From NCBI RefSeq assembly GCF_030732225.1, contig NZ_CP132230.1:772001-836000 (forward strand): 64,000 nucleotides of DNA, in the 5' to 3' direction. Positions within the stretch are counted from its first letter, which is position 1. Every line of letters begins with the position of its first letter. The stretch is from Streptococcus iniae. GTDB taxonomy: Bacteria; Bacillota; Bacilli; Lactobacillales; Streptococcaceae. The position numbers and the translations under genes were made by a program. Positions 37,892 through 46,466 of the stretch are shown here, piece after piece. The notes beneath the pieces were generated by a model. It worked only from the letters and a program-made list of their open reading frames with translations, made no database searches and had not been told where the DNA came from.

Positions 37892-38614
37892 ATGAAGCGA
37901 TTTCTAAAACTGATTTTTTGGCTACCGAAAATGCTCTTATCCCTTATTTGGCGTATGGTCTGGAGCTTTCTTCAAACACTGGTGATTCTTTTTAGTGTCA
38001 TTTTTGCTTTGCTTTATTATGCCAATCATAGTGATTCAAAACTGGCAAATGAAGTGTCAAATCTTTCTCACCGTGTCATTTCCATTTATGATTATTTTAA
38101 ACAAAATGAGGCACAAACAAAGCCGGAAAAAGGGCACTTACATCAAACAGACCAGGTAGCACATGTTAGTGGTATCAGATGGCAAAGCAATCAGGCAACA
38201 GTTTATATAGAGGCGACTCATCCTGTTTTTGTTAATGCTTACCGCGCAGCTATTACTAATTGGAATAAAACTGGAACTTTTCAGTTCACAATAGTAGATG
38301 ATTTTAAAAGGGCAGATATTATTGCTAAAGAGACCAATGATTCAACGATGGAGGCTGCTGGTCTTGCTAAAGTGGAAAGTCAAGAAGTGACTAAAATCAT
38401 AAGGAATGCTAGTGTTTACCTTAATGCTTATTACCTTTTAGACCCACAATATGATTACTCTTCTGAGAGGATTGTGCATACGGCAGAACATGAATTGGGG
38501 CATGCTATTGGCTTAGAGCATGAAGATGAGAAGCCTTCTGTTATGAAATCGTCAGGCTCTTATTTAGGTATTCAAAAAAGAGATATGGAGAAGGTGCAAG
38601 CACTCTATCAGTGA
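37892..38614 (+). CDS. Matrixin-family zinc metalloprotease, membrane-anchored
   Basis: The 240-residue protein has one N-terminal membrane segment (about residues 18-42) and an extracellular C-terminal catalytic domain with the zinc motif HELGHAIGLEH (HExxHxxGxxH) and a downstream Met-turn-like SVMKSS. Matrixin-like predicted proteases are common in lactic acid bacteria, but few have known substrates. It lies in an operon with estA. The surface location is inferred from the single N-terminal anchor. Confidence 0.85.
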   Translation: MKRFLKLIFWLPKMLLSLIWRMVWSFLQTLVILFSVIFALLYYANHSDSKLANEVSNLSHRVISIYDYFKQNEAQTKPEKGHLHQTDQVAHVSGIRWQSNQATVYIEATHPVFVNAYRAAITNWNKTGTFQFTIVDDFKRADIIAKETNDSTMEAAGLAKVESQEVTKIIRNASVYLNAYYLLDPQYDYSSERIVHTAEHELGHAIGLEHEDEKPSVMKSSGSYLGIQKRDMEKVQALYQ

Positions 38615-38635
38615 TTCCATACTGAAAAATAAATC

Positions 38636-38670
38636 AAAGTGTCCCATTAAGGGCACTTTTTTGCTAAAAT
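38636..38670 (+). terminator. Terminator fused to an extended -10 promoter
   Basis: The stem AAAGTGTCCC (38636-38645) with GGGCACTTT encloses ATTAA. Its U-run runs directly into TGCTAAAAT (38662-38670), an extended -10 for the next gene. The same design recurs at 53039-53071. The promoter would start transcription at or next to the ABC-F start codon. Confidence 0.75.
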
Positions 38671-38676
38671 AGACTT

Positions 38677-40581
38677 ATGATTATTTTACAAGCTAATAAG
38701 ATTGAACGTTCTTTTTCAGGTGACGTTCTCTTTCAAAACATTAATTTACAAATAGACAGTAGAGATCGTATTGCATTAGTAGGCCCAAATGGCGCTGGTA
38801 AATCGACCTTGCTGAAAATTCTAGTAGGGGAAGAAGAACCTAATCAAGGGGATATTAACAAGAAAAAAGACCTTTCCCTTTCTTATTTAGCACAAGATAG
38901 CCGTTTTGAGTCGGAACTAACCATCTATCAGGAAATGCTAAAGGTTTTTTCTGATTTAAGAGAAGATGAAGCTAAGTTACGCCAAATGGAAATGGATATG
39001 GCTAATGTGACGGGGGCTGAGCTTGATAAACTGATGAAGGACTATGATCATTTATCAGAAAGTTTTCGCCAACGAAATGGTTTTTCCTATGAATCTGACA
39101 TTAAGGCAATTTTGAACGGCTTTAAGTTTGATGAGAGTATGTGGGATATGAGCATCTCAGAGCTTTCTGGAGGGCAAAATACGAGATTGGCTTTAGCTAA
39201 AATGCTTTTAGAAAGACCCGAATTATTGGTTCTTGATGAGCCGACTAACCACCTAGACATTGAAACGATAGCTTGGCTGGAAAATTACCTAACCAATTAT
39301 CAAGGAGCCCTTTTAATAGTCAGTCATGACCGCTATTTCTTAGATAAAGTTGCTACGATAACAATGGATTTAAATCAAAATGCTTTGGACCGATATGTGG
39401 GAAATTATTCACGTTTTGTTGATTTAAAGGCCGAAAAACTAGCATTAGAAGAGAAAAATTTTGAGAAGCAGCAAAAAGAAATTGCAAAATTAGAAGATTT
39501 TGTTCAAAAAAATATTGTTCGTGCATCAACAACCAAACGGGCGCAGGCTAGGCGAAAACAATTGGAAAAAATGGAGCGACTTGGAAAACCAAGTTCAGCG
39601 ACAAAGTCCGCCCATATGACCTTCTATGCGGAGAAGCCATCAGGAAATCAAGTTCTTCAAATCCGTCAAGCTGCCATAGGTTATGAGGGCAAAGTCTTAG
39701 CAGAGCCAATTGATTTTGAACTGACAAAGCTTGATGCCATTGCAATAGTTGGACCAAATGGAATTGGAAAATCTACCTTAGTCAAGTCCATTGTCGGTCA
39801 GATTCCTTTTATTGAAGGGCAAGTTAACTATGGTGCCAATCTTGATATGGGTTACTACGACCAGAAACAATCACGCCTCACTGCAGGAAATACTGTTCTT
39901 GAAGAATTATGGCAAGACTTTTCAACCCGTCCAGAATTGGAGATACGCAATCGTTTAGGAGCTTTTCTGTTTTCGGGAGACGACGTTAAAAAGACGGTCG
40001 GAATGCTTTCTGGTGGTGAAAGAGCCCGGTTACTGTTAGCTAAATTATCACTGGAAAATAATAATTTCCTTATTTTAGATGAGCCAACCAACCATCTTGA
40101 TATTGATAGCAAAGAAGTCCTTGAAAATGCACTGATTGCCTTTGATGGTAGCCTTTTATTTGTCAGCCATGACCGTTATTTTATTAACCGTGTGGCGACA
40201 AAGGTTTTGGAAATTACTGAAGAAGGCTCACAGTTATTTTTAGGTGATTATGATTATTACCTTGAGAAAAAAGCGGAGCTAGAAGAATTAGCAGCTCTTG
40301 ACAATCAAGACGATCAAGTGTCAGAAGTGATAAGTCCTAATGTTTATCAACAGCAAAAAGAAAATCAAAAAGAAGTGCGTAAATTAAGCAGACGCCTAGC
40401 AGAAATTGAAAGTCTTTTAGAAACTATTGAGGAGCAAGTTGAGGCACTCACAGAACAGATGACTATGACAAATGACGCTGTGCAATTAATGGATGCCCAG
40501 GCTCAGCTTGAAGATTTGGAAAAAGAACAAGAAAACCTAATGGATGAATGGGAGTCAATTGGGCAAGCACTAGACATTTAG
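38677..40581 (+). CDS. ABC-F family ATPase (YdiF-like)
   Basis: This 634-residue soluble protein has two ABC domains joined by a linker of about 80 residues and a C-terminal coiled coil (about 560-630). Walker A motifs are GPNGAGKST and GPNGIGKST, signatures LSGGQNTRLALAK and LSGGERARLLLAK, and Walker B LLVLDEPTNHLD occurs twice. ABC-F proteins act on ribosomes; this one resembles B. subtilis YdiF. No ribosome-binding site is visible and the -10 ends seven bases before the ATG, so the mRNA may be leaderless. Confidence 0.92.
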   Translation: MIILQANKIERSFSGDVLFQNINLQIDSRDRIALVGPNGAGKSTLLKILVGEEEPNQGDINKKKDLSLSYLAQDSRFESELTIYQEMLKVFSDLREDEAKLRQMEMDMANVTGAELDKLMKDYDHLSESFRQRNGFSYESDIKAILNGFKFDESMWDMSISELSGGQNTRLALAKMLLERPELLVLDEPTNHLDIETIAWLENYLTNYQGALLIVSHDRYFLDKVATITMDLNQNALDRYVGNYSRFVDLKAEKLALEEKNFEKQQKEIAKLEDFVQKNIVRASTTKRAQARRKQLEKMERLGKPSSATKSAHMTFYAEKPSGNQVLQIRQAAIGYEGKVLAEPIDFELTKLDAIAIVGPNGIGKSTLVKSIVGQIPFIEGQVNYGANLDMGYYDQKQSRLTAGNTVLEELWQDFSTRPELEIRNRLGAFLFSGDDVKKTVGMLSGGERARLLLAKLSLENNNFLILDEPTNHLDIDSKEVLENALIAFDGSLLFVSHDRYFINRVATKVLEITEEGSQLFLGDYDYYLEKKAELEELAALDNQDDQVSEVISPNVYQQQKENQKEVRKLSRRLAEIESLLETIEEQVEALTEQMTMTNDAVQLMDAQAQLEDLEKEQENLMDEWESIGQALDI

Positions 40582-40649
40582 GACCAGTACTTTAGAATTC
40601 ATAGCATTACTCCAAAATGAAAGAATGTAATAAAAATGAAGATAAGATG

Positions 40650-40674
40650 AAGAGAGGCTTAGCCTTTCTTTTTC
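40650..40674 (+). terminator. Terminator after the ABC-F gene
   Basis: The stem 40650-40658 with 40662-40670 (TTA loop, one G-U pair) is followed by TTT. Confidence 0.7.
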
Positions 40675-40689
40675 TGTTATATATAACAG
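40674..40689. promoter_or_regulatory. Perfect 16-bp palindrome upstream of the pdh genes
   Basis: CTGTTATATATAACAG is perfectly symmetric and lies immediately upstream of an extended -10 (TGGTATAAC, 40698-40706). Its position over the -35 region fits an operator. I do not recognise it as a known Rex, CcpA or CodY site. Confidence 0.55.
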
Positions 40690-40697
40690 TTCTATTA

Positions 40698-40706
40698 TGG
40701 TATAAC
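40698..40706 (+). promoter_or_regulatory. Candidate pdh operon promoter
   Basis: TGGTATAAC is an extended -10, giving a leader of about 130 nt before pdhA. A TATAAT at 40824-40829 is too close to the start codon to be the main promoter unless the mRNA is very short-leadered. Confidence 0.5.
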
Positions 40707-40844
40707 AAAATAGTAAGAGCTTTCACAAAGTTCAATAGTTTGATAAGCCTTGATATAAAAGGAAAAATCTCGAGAGTCAATTTCTTGCATATATTGGCTA
40801 AAAAGATTATCATTAAAATGTAATATAATATTTTGGAGGCCAAA

Positions 40845-41813
40845 ATGGTAACAGTTTCGAAAGAAAAACATATGGATATGTTCTTGAAAATGGAACGTAT
40901 TCGTGAATTTGACTCACGTATTAACAAACTCGTTCGTCGTGGATTTGTACAAGGGATGACCCATTTCTCAGTTGGTGAAGAAGCAGCCAACGTTGGTGCA
41001 GTAGCACATTTAACTTATGATGATATCATCTTTTCAAATCACCGTGGACATGGTCAATCAATTGCAAAAGACATGGATCTTAATAAAATGATGGCTGAAC
41101 TTGCTGGTAAAGCTACAGGAGTCTCAAAAGGGCGTGGTGGCTCAATGCATTTGGCTGACTTTGAAAAAGGTAATTATGGAACTAACGGTATCGTTGGTGG
41201 TGGTTATGCCCTTGCAGTTGGTGCAGCATTGACACAACAATACAATGAAACAAATAACATTGTTGTTGCCTTTTCTGGTGATGGTGCAACAAATGAAGGA
41301 TCATTCCATGAGTCTGTTAATATGGCTGCAACTTGGAAACTTCCAGTGATTTTCTTTATCATCAATAACCGTTATGGTATTTCAATGAATATCAACAATG
41401 CAACAAACACTCCTCATTTATACACTCGTGCAGAAGCTTATGGCATTCCAGGTTTCTACTGTGAAGATGGCAATGATTTAATGGCTGTTTATGAAACTAT
41501 GGATCAAGCAGTAGCTCATGTTCGTGGTGGCAATGGTCCAGCAATTGTCGAAGTAGAATCATACCGTTGGTTTGGTCACTCAACAGCTGACGCTGGTAAA
41601 TACCGTACTAAAGAAGAAGTTGATGCTTGGAAAGAAAAAGATCCAATGATCAAATACAGAGCTTACCTTACAGCAGAAGGAATTGCAACAGATGAGGAAC
41701 TTGATGCTATCCAAGCACAAGTTAAACAAGAAGTTGACGATGCTTATGAGTATGCTCAAAACAGTCCTGATCCAGAATTATCAGTAGCATACGAAGATAT
41801 TTGGGTTGACTAA
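40845..41813 (+). CDS. pdhA: Pyruvate/acetoin dehydrogenase E1 component, alpha subunit
   Basis: This is the thiamine-diphosphate-binding half of the E1 decarboxylase. The 322-residue protein has the TPP motif GDGATNEGSFHESVNMAATW...NN and the phosphorylation-loop-like YRWFGHSTAD. ATG 40845 after GGAGG is used; a TTG at 40833 extends the frame but contains the ribosome site. Streptococcal clusters like this are also annotated aco, but with lplA nearby and no acetoin genes pyruvate is the likelier substrate. Confidence 0.92.
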   Translation: MVTVSKEKHMDMFLKMERIREFDSRINKLVRRGFVQGMTHFSVGEEAANVGAVAHLTYDDIIFSNHRGHGQSIAKDMDLNKMMAELAGKATGVSKGRGGSMHLADFEKGNYGTNGIVGGGYALAVGAALTQQYNETNNIVVAFSGDGATNEGSFHESVNMAATWKLPVIFFIINNRYGISMNINNATNTPHLYTRAEAYGIPGFYCEDGNDLMAVYETMDQAVAHVRGGNGPAIVEVESYRWFGHSTADAGKYRTKEEVDAWKEKDPMIKYRAYLTAEGIATDEELDAIQAQVKQEVDDAYEYAQNSPDPELSVAYEDIWVD

Positions 41814-41902
41814 TAATTCACTAGTTTAAAGGACTTATTTAGCCTTAAAACTAATGAAACAAATCAATTTCTATTTTGTAAAAATTAGGAGAAAAAATTA
41901 AA

Positions 41903-42901
41903 ATGACAGAAACAAAATTAATGGCTTTGCGTGAAGCTGTGAATCTTGCCATGACTGAAGAAATGCGCAAGGATGACAAAATCTTCCTTATGGGAGAAGA
42001 CGTTGGTGTTTATGGTGGTGACTTTGGAACATCTGTAGGCATGCTTGAAGAATTTGGACCAAAACGTGTTAAAGACACACCAATTTCAGAAGCTGCTATT
42101 TCAGGTGCTGCTATTGGTGCTGCTATTACAGGACTTCGTCCAATTATTGACGTAACATTCATGGACTTCTTAACAATTATGATGGATGCTATTGTTAACA
42201 ATGGTGCTAAAAATAACTACATGTTTGGTGGTGGTTTAATCACACCAGTTACTTTCCGTGTTGCATCAGGTTCAGGTATTGGATCAGCTGCACAGCATTC
42301 TCAATCACTTGAAGCATGGATGACACATATTCCAGGAATCAAAGTAGTTGCTCCAGGTAATGCTAACGATGCTAAAGGACTTTTGAAATCAGCTATTCGT
42401 GATAATAATATTGTTATCTTTATGGAGCCAAAAGCACTTTACGGTAAAAAAGAAGAAGTTAACCAAGATCCAGATTTCTACATTCCACTTGGAAAAGGTG
42501 AAATTAAACGTGAAGGTTCTGACTTAACAATCGTTGCCTATGGTCGTATGCTTGAACGTGTTTTACAAGCGGCAGAAGAAGTAGCTGCTGATGGTATCAA
42601 TGTTGAAGTTCTTGACCCTCGTACATTAGTTCCACTTGATAAAGAATTAATCATTGAATCTGTTAAGAAAACTGGTAAGTTAATGTTAGTTAACGACGCC
42701 TATAAAACAGGTGGATACACTGGTGAAATTGCAACAATGATTGCTGAAAGCGAAGCATTTGATTATCTTGACCACCCAATCGTACGTTTGGCAAGTGAAG
42801 ATGTCCCTGTTCCTTATGCGCGCGTTCTTGAGCAAGCTATCTTACCAGATGTTGAAAAAATCAAGGCAGCTATTGTTAAAATGGCTAAAAAAGGAAACTA
42901 A
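41903..42901 (+). CDS. pdhB: Pyruvate/acetoin dehydrogenase E1 component, beta subunit
   Basis: This 332-residue transketolase-like subunit completes the E1 tetramer with the alpha chain. Typical segments include FLMGEDVGVYGGDFGTS, GSGIGSAAQHSQSLEAW and DPRTLVPLD. It starts after AGGAGAAAA, 90 bp downstream of pdhA, in the same transcript. Confidence 0.94.
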   Translation: MTETKLMALREAVNLAMTEEMRKDDKIFLMGEDVGVYGGDFGTSVGMLEEFGPKRVKDTPISEAAISGAAIGAAITGLRPIIDVTFMDFLTIMMDAIVNNGAKNNYMFGGGLITPVTFRVASGSGIGSAAQHSQSLEAWMTHIPGIKVVAPGNANDAKGLLKSAIRDNNIVIFMEPKALYGKKEEVNQDPDFYIPLGKGEIKREGSDLTIVAYGRMLERVLQAAEEVAADGINVEVLDPRTLVPLDKELIIESVKKTGKLMLVNDAYKTGGYTGEIATMIAESEAFDYLDHPIVRLASEDVPVPYARVLEQAILPDVEKIKAAIVKMAKKGN

Positions 42902-42914
42902 TATACAGATGAAT

Positions 42915-42951
42915 AAAGTCTCACTCAATGAGGCTTTCTTCACTGTATAAT
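42915..42951 (+). promoter_or_regulatory. Hairpin and possible internal promoter between pdhB and pdhC
   Basis: The stem AAAGTCTCA (42915-42923) with TGAGGCTTT (42929-42937) is followed by CTT, like a weak terminator or attenuator. TATAAT at 42946-42951 may be an internal -10. The pair could tune E2/E3 levels relative to E1. Confidence 0.5.
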
Positions 42952-43029
42952 CCTTATAAATGACTAAAATTATCTGCTAAATAAATGCTAATGATTTATG
43001 TGTAGTGATGATAATCGGAAAGGAAAATT

Positions 43030-44445
43030 ATGGCTGTTGAAATTATAATGCCAAAACTCGGTGTTGATATGCAAGAAGGTGAAATCATCGAGTGGAAAAA
43101 ACAAGAAGGTGATGTTGTCAACGAGGGCGATATTCTTCTTGAAATTATGTCTGATAAAACAAATATGGAAATTGAAGCTGAGGAGACGGGTGTTCTTTTA
43201 AAAATCGTTCGTCAAGCTGGTGATGCTGTCCCTGTAACGGAAGTTATTGGTTACATTGGAGCTGAAGGAGAGTCTGTAGACACGATTGCTTCAAGTGAAA
43301 AAACAACTGAAATTCCAGTTCCTAACTCAGCTGATGCAGCACCGGCTGTTGCGCCAAAAGTAGAGACTGAAGTTCCAGAAGTTGCTGTTGCTAAAACAGC
43401 TATCCCTCAAGAAGATGGTGCCAAAGTTCGTGCAACACCTGCTGCAAGACGTGTAGCTGCAGAACTTGGTATTAACTTAAGACAAGTTGCTGGAACAGGT
43501 CCATTTGGACGTGTTCACCAAGACGATGTTGAGAACTTCAAAAATGCTCAACCAAAAGCGTCACCACTTGCTCGTAAGATGGCTGAAGCTGAGGGTCTTG
43601 ATTTGGCTGACATCAAGGGAAGTGGTTATAATGGCAAGGTTATGAAAGAAGATATTCTTGCTGCTATTTTAGCTACAAAACCTGCACAAGAAACAGCTAA
43701 ACCAGCAGCAGCTAAAGAAGAGCTTAAAGCAGAATTACCTGAAGGCGTTGAAGTTATTAAGATGTCTGCAATGCGTAAAGCAATCTCTAAAGGTATGACT
43801 AACTCATACTTAACAGCTCCGTCATTTACATTGAATTACGATATTGACATGACAGAGATGATGGCTTTCCGTAAAAAATTAATTGATCCAATCATGAACA
43901 AAACAGGTTTGAAAGTCAGCTTTACTGATTTGATTGGTATGGCAGTTGTCAAAACATTAATGAAACCTGAGCATAAGTTCCTAAATGCATCATTAATTAA
44001 TGACGCTCAAGAAATCGAACTTCATGAATTTGTTAATATTGGTATCGCCGTTGGTTTAGACGGTGGACTTATTGTACCAGTTGTACACGGTGCAGACAAA
44101 ATGTCACTTGCTGATTTTGTTGTTGCTTCTAAAGACGTTATCAAAAAAGCACAAAATGGTAAGTTGAAATCAAACGAAATGTCAGGATCAACATTCTCAA
44201 TTACAAACTTGGGAATGTTTGGAACCAAGACATTTAACCCAATTATTAACCAACCTAATTCTGCAATCCTTGGTGTAGGTGCAACGATTCCAACACCAAC
44301 AGTTGTTAATGGTGAAATTGTTGCGCGTCCAATCATGGCAATGTGCTTGACCATTGACCACCGTATCGTAGATGGTATGAATGGTGCTAAATTCATGGTT
44401 GATCTTAAAAACTTAATGGAAAACCCATTTGAATTATTAATCTGA
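43030..44445 (+). CDS. pdhC: Dihydrolipoamide acyltransferase E2
   Basis: E2 accepts the acyl group on its lipoyl arm and passes it to CoA. The 471-residue protein has a lipoyl domain (residues 1-80, lipoyl Lys in SDKTNME), an Ala/Pro-rich linker, two peripheral-subunit-binding domains (about 132-170 and 175-212) and the catalytic core with DHRIVDG near the C-terminus. Two subunit-binding modules in a row are visible as RATPAARRVAAELG and ASPLARKMAEAEG. It is the lipoyl substrate of the nearby lipoate ligase. Confidence 0.94.
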   Translation: MAVEIIMPKLGVDMQEGEIIEWKKQEGDVVNEGDILLEIMSDKTNMEIEAEETGVLLKIVRQAGDAVPVTEVIGYIGAEGESVDTIASSEKTTEIPVPNSADAAPAVAPKVETEVPEVAVAKTAIPQEDGAKVRATPAARRVAAELGINLRQVAGTGPFGRVHQDDVENFKNAQPKASPLARKMAEAEGLDLADIKGSGYNGKVMKEDILAAILATKPAQETAKPAAAKEELKAELPEGVEVIKMSAMRKAISKGMTNSYLTAPSFTLNYDIDMTEMMAFRKKLIDPIMNKTGLKVSFTDLIGMAVVKTLMKPEHKFLNASLINDAQEIELHEFVNIGIAVGLDGGLIVPVVHGADKMSLADFVVASKDVIKKAQNGKLKSNEMSGSTFSITNLGMFGTKTFNPIINQPNSAILGVGATIPTPTVVNGEIVARPIMAMCLTIDHRIVDGMNGAKFMVDLKNLMENPFELLI

Positions 44446-44551
44446 TTATAAAAATAGACTTGAAACCATTGCTGATGGAATAAAGTGTATAATAAGATTA
44501 TGGATTATGGGGTTAAGATATCCTAAAGTACTGATATAAAAGGAGAAAATA

Positions 44552-46306
44552 ATGGCTGTTGAAATTATTATGCCAAAACTTGGTGTTGACATGCAAGAAG
44601 GTGAAATCATCGAGTGGAAAAAACAAGAAGGCGACACTGTCAATGAAGGGGATATCCTTCTTGAAATCATGTCTGATAAAACAAACATGGAAATTGAAGC
44701 AGAAGATGCTGGTGTTTTATTAAAAATCGTTCGTCAAGCTGGCGAAGCAGTTCCTGTAACAGAAGTTATTGGATACATTGGTGCAGAAGGCGAGGTTGTT
44801 GAAGATGGTTCAGCACCAGCGTCAACTGAAAAAGCAACAGCTGAACTTGAAGCAGCTGGTTTAGAAGTTCCTAAAGCGCCTGCACAAGAAGTTGCAGCAA
44901 GTGCTGACAAAGCACCTCTAGCAGATAACGAATTTGATATTGTTGTTGTCGGTGGTGGCCCTGCTGGTTATTATGCTGCCATTCGTGGTGCTCAACTTGG
45001 AGGAAAAATTGCCATTGTTGAGAAATCTGAATTTGGTGGAACATGTTTGAATGTTGGATGTATTCCAACTAAAACATACCTTAAAAACGCTGAAATCCTT
45101 GATGGTTTGAAAATTGCAGCAGGTCGTGGAATCAACTTAGCTTCAACCAACTATACTATCGACATGGATAAAACTGTTGATTTCAAAAACTCTGTTGTTA
45201 AAACATTAACTGGTGGTGTTCAAGGGCTACTTAAAGCTAATAAAGTGACAATCTTTAATGGCTTAGGTCAAGTGAACCCTGATAAAACTGTTACAATCGG
45301 CTCTCAAACGATTAAAGGTCGTAATGTTATTCTTGCGACAGGTTCAAAAGTATCACGCATCAACATTCCAGGAATTGATTCAAAACTTGTTTTGACATCT
45401 GATGATATCCTTGACTTGCGTGAAATGCCAAAATCACTTGTTGTTATGGGTGGTGGTGTTGTTGGTATCGAACTTGGACTTGTTTGGGCATCATACGGTG
45501 TTGATGTTACTGTAGTTGAGATGGCAGACCGTATTATTCCTGCTATGGATAAAGAAATCTCACTAGAACTTCAAAAAATCCTTTCTAAAAAAGGTATGAA
45601 AATCAAAACATCAGTTGGTGTTTCTGAGATTGTTGAAGCAAATAACCAATTAACATTAAAATTGAACAATGGTGAAGAATTAGTTGCTGAAAAAGCGCTT
45701 CTGTCAATTGGACGTGTTCCACAAATGAATGGTCTTGAAAATCTTAACCTTGAAATGGATCGCAACCGTATCAAAGTTGATGACTATCAAGAAACATCAA
45801 TCCCTGGTATCTATGCCCCAGGTGATGTCAACGGCACTAAAATGCTTGCACATGCTGCTTATCGTATGGGTGAAGTTGCAGCTGAAAATGCAATGCATGG
45901 TAAAGTTCGTAAAGCTAATCTTGAATTCACACCGGCTGCAGTATACACTCATCCAGAGGTAGCAATGGTTGGTATGACTGAAGAAGATGCTCGTGCTAAA
46001 TATGGTGATGTTCTAATTGGACGTAACAGCTTTACAGGTAATGGCCGTGCGATTGCTTCAAATGAAGCACATGGTTTTGTTAAAGTTATTGCGGATGCTA
46101 AATTCCATGAAATCCTTGGTGTACACATCATTGGTCCTGCAGCTGCAGAAATGATCAATGAAGCTGCGACAATTATGGAATCAGAATTGACAGTGGATGA
46201 ATTGTTACTTTCAATTCATGGTCACCCAACCTTCTCAGAAGTCATGTATGAAGCATTTGCTGACGTATTAGGTGAAGCTATCCATAACCCACCAAAAAGA
46301 AAATAA
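44552..46306 (+). CDS. pdhD: Dihydrolipoamide dehydrogenase E3 with an N-terminal lipoyl domain
   Basis: E3 reoxidises dihydrolipoyl groups using FAD and NAD+. The 584-residue protein is longer than a standard E3 (about 470) because of an N-terminal lipoyl domain (1-80) almost identical to that of E2. After a linker come the FAD motif VVVGGGPAGYYAA, the redox-active disulfide GGTCLNVGCIPTK, the NAD motif VVMGGGVVGIELG and HGHPTFSE with the catalytic His. Lipoyl-bearing E3 is known in streptococci. Confidence 0.95.
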   Translation: MAVEIIMPKLGVDMQEGEIIEWKKQEGDTVNEGDILLEIMSDKTNMEIEAEDAGVLLKIVRQAGEAVPVTEVIGYIGAEGEVVEDGSAPASTEKATAELEAAGLEVPKAPAQEVAASADKAPLADNEFDIVVVGGGPAGYYAAIRGAQLGGKIAIVEKSEFGGTCLNVGCIPTKTYLKNAEILDGLKIAAGRGINLASTNYTIDMDKTVDFKNSVVKTLTGGVQGLLKANKVTIFNGLGQVNPDKTVTIGSQTIKGRNVILATGSKVSRINIPGIDSKLVLTSDDILDLREMPKSLVVMGGGVVGIELGLVWASYGVDVTVVEMADRIIPAMDKEISLELQKILSKKGMKIKTSVGVSEIVEANNQLTLKLNNGEELVAEKALLSIGRVPQMNGLENLNLEMDRNRIKVDDYQETSIPGIYAPGDVNGTKMLAHAAYRMGEVAAENAMHGKVRKANLEFTPAAVYTHPEVAMVGMTEEDARAKYGDVLIGRNSFTGNGRAIASNEAHGFVKVIADAKFHEILGVHIIGPAAAEMINEAATIMESELTVDELLLSIHGHPTFSEVMYEAFADVLGEAIHNPPKRK

Positions 46307-46313
46307 CATCAAT

Positions 46314-46346
46314 TGAAAAAAGTTTAGGATTTCCTAAACTTTTTTG
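46314..46346 (+). terminator. Terminator of the pdh operon
   Basis: The perfect stem GAAAAAAGTTTAGGA with TCCTAAACTTTTTT encloses a TT loop. Confidence 0.88.
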
Positions 46347-46400
46347 ATTTTCTAATTTAAGTATTGTTCCTTGAAAGGCTATTGCAGCAAGCATTTTAGC

Positions 46401-46429
46401 TTGTATTTTAGACTCGATTCCATTACAAT
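46401..46429 (+). promoter_or_regulatory. lplA promoter
   Basis: TTGTAT (46401-46406) and TACAAT (46424-46429) are 17 bp apart, 37 bp upstream of the lplA start. Confidence 0.6.
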
Positions 46430-46466
46430 AGAAGCTGTAATAAAAACGCTTTAATTAGGAGAAAAA

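Noticed and set aside
40617-40823. Open frame of 68 codons with a hydrophobic start
   Set aside because: It covers a terminator, a perfect palindrome and the pdh leader; the apparent membrane segment arises from the T-rich terminator and promoter.
40833-40844. TTG start for pdhA four codons upstream
   Set aside because: The TTG is within the sequence that supplies the ribosome-binding site GGAGG for ATG 40845.
44456-44515. Independent promoter for pdhD
   Set aside because: TATAAT is present but no -35 lies at a workable distance and no extended TGn motif precedes it; read-through from pdhC is simpler.
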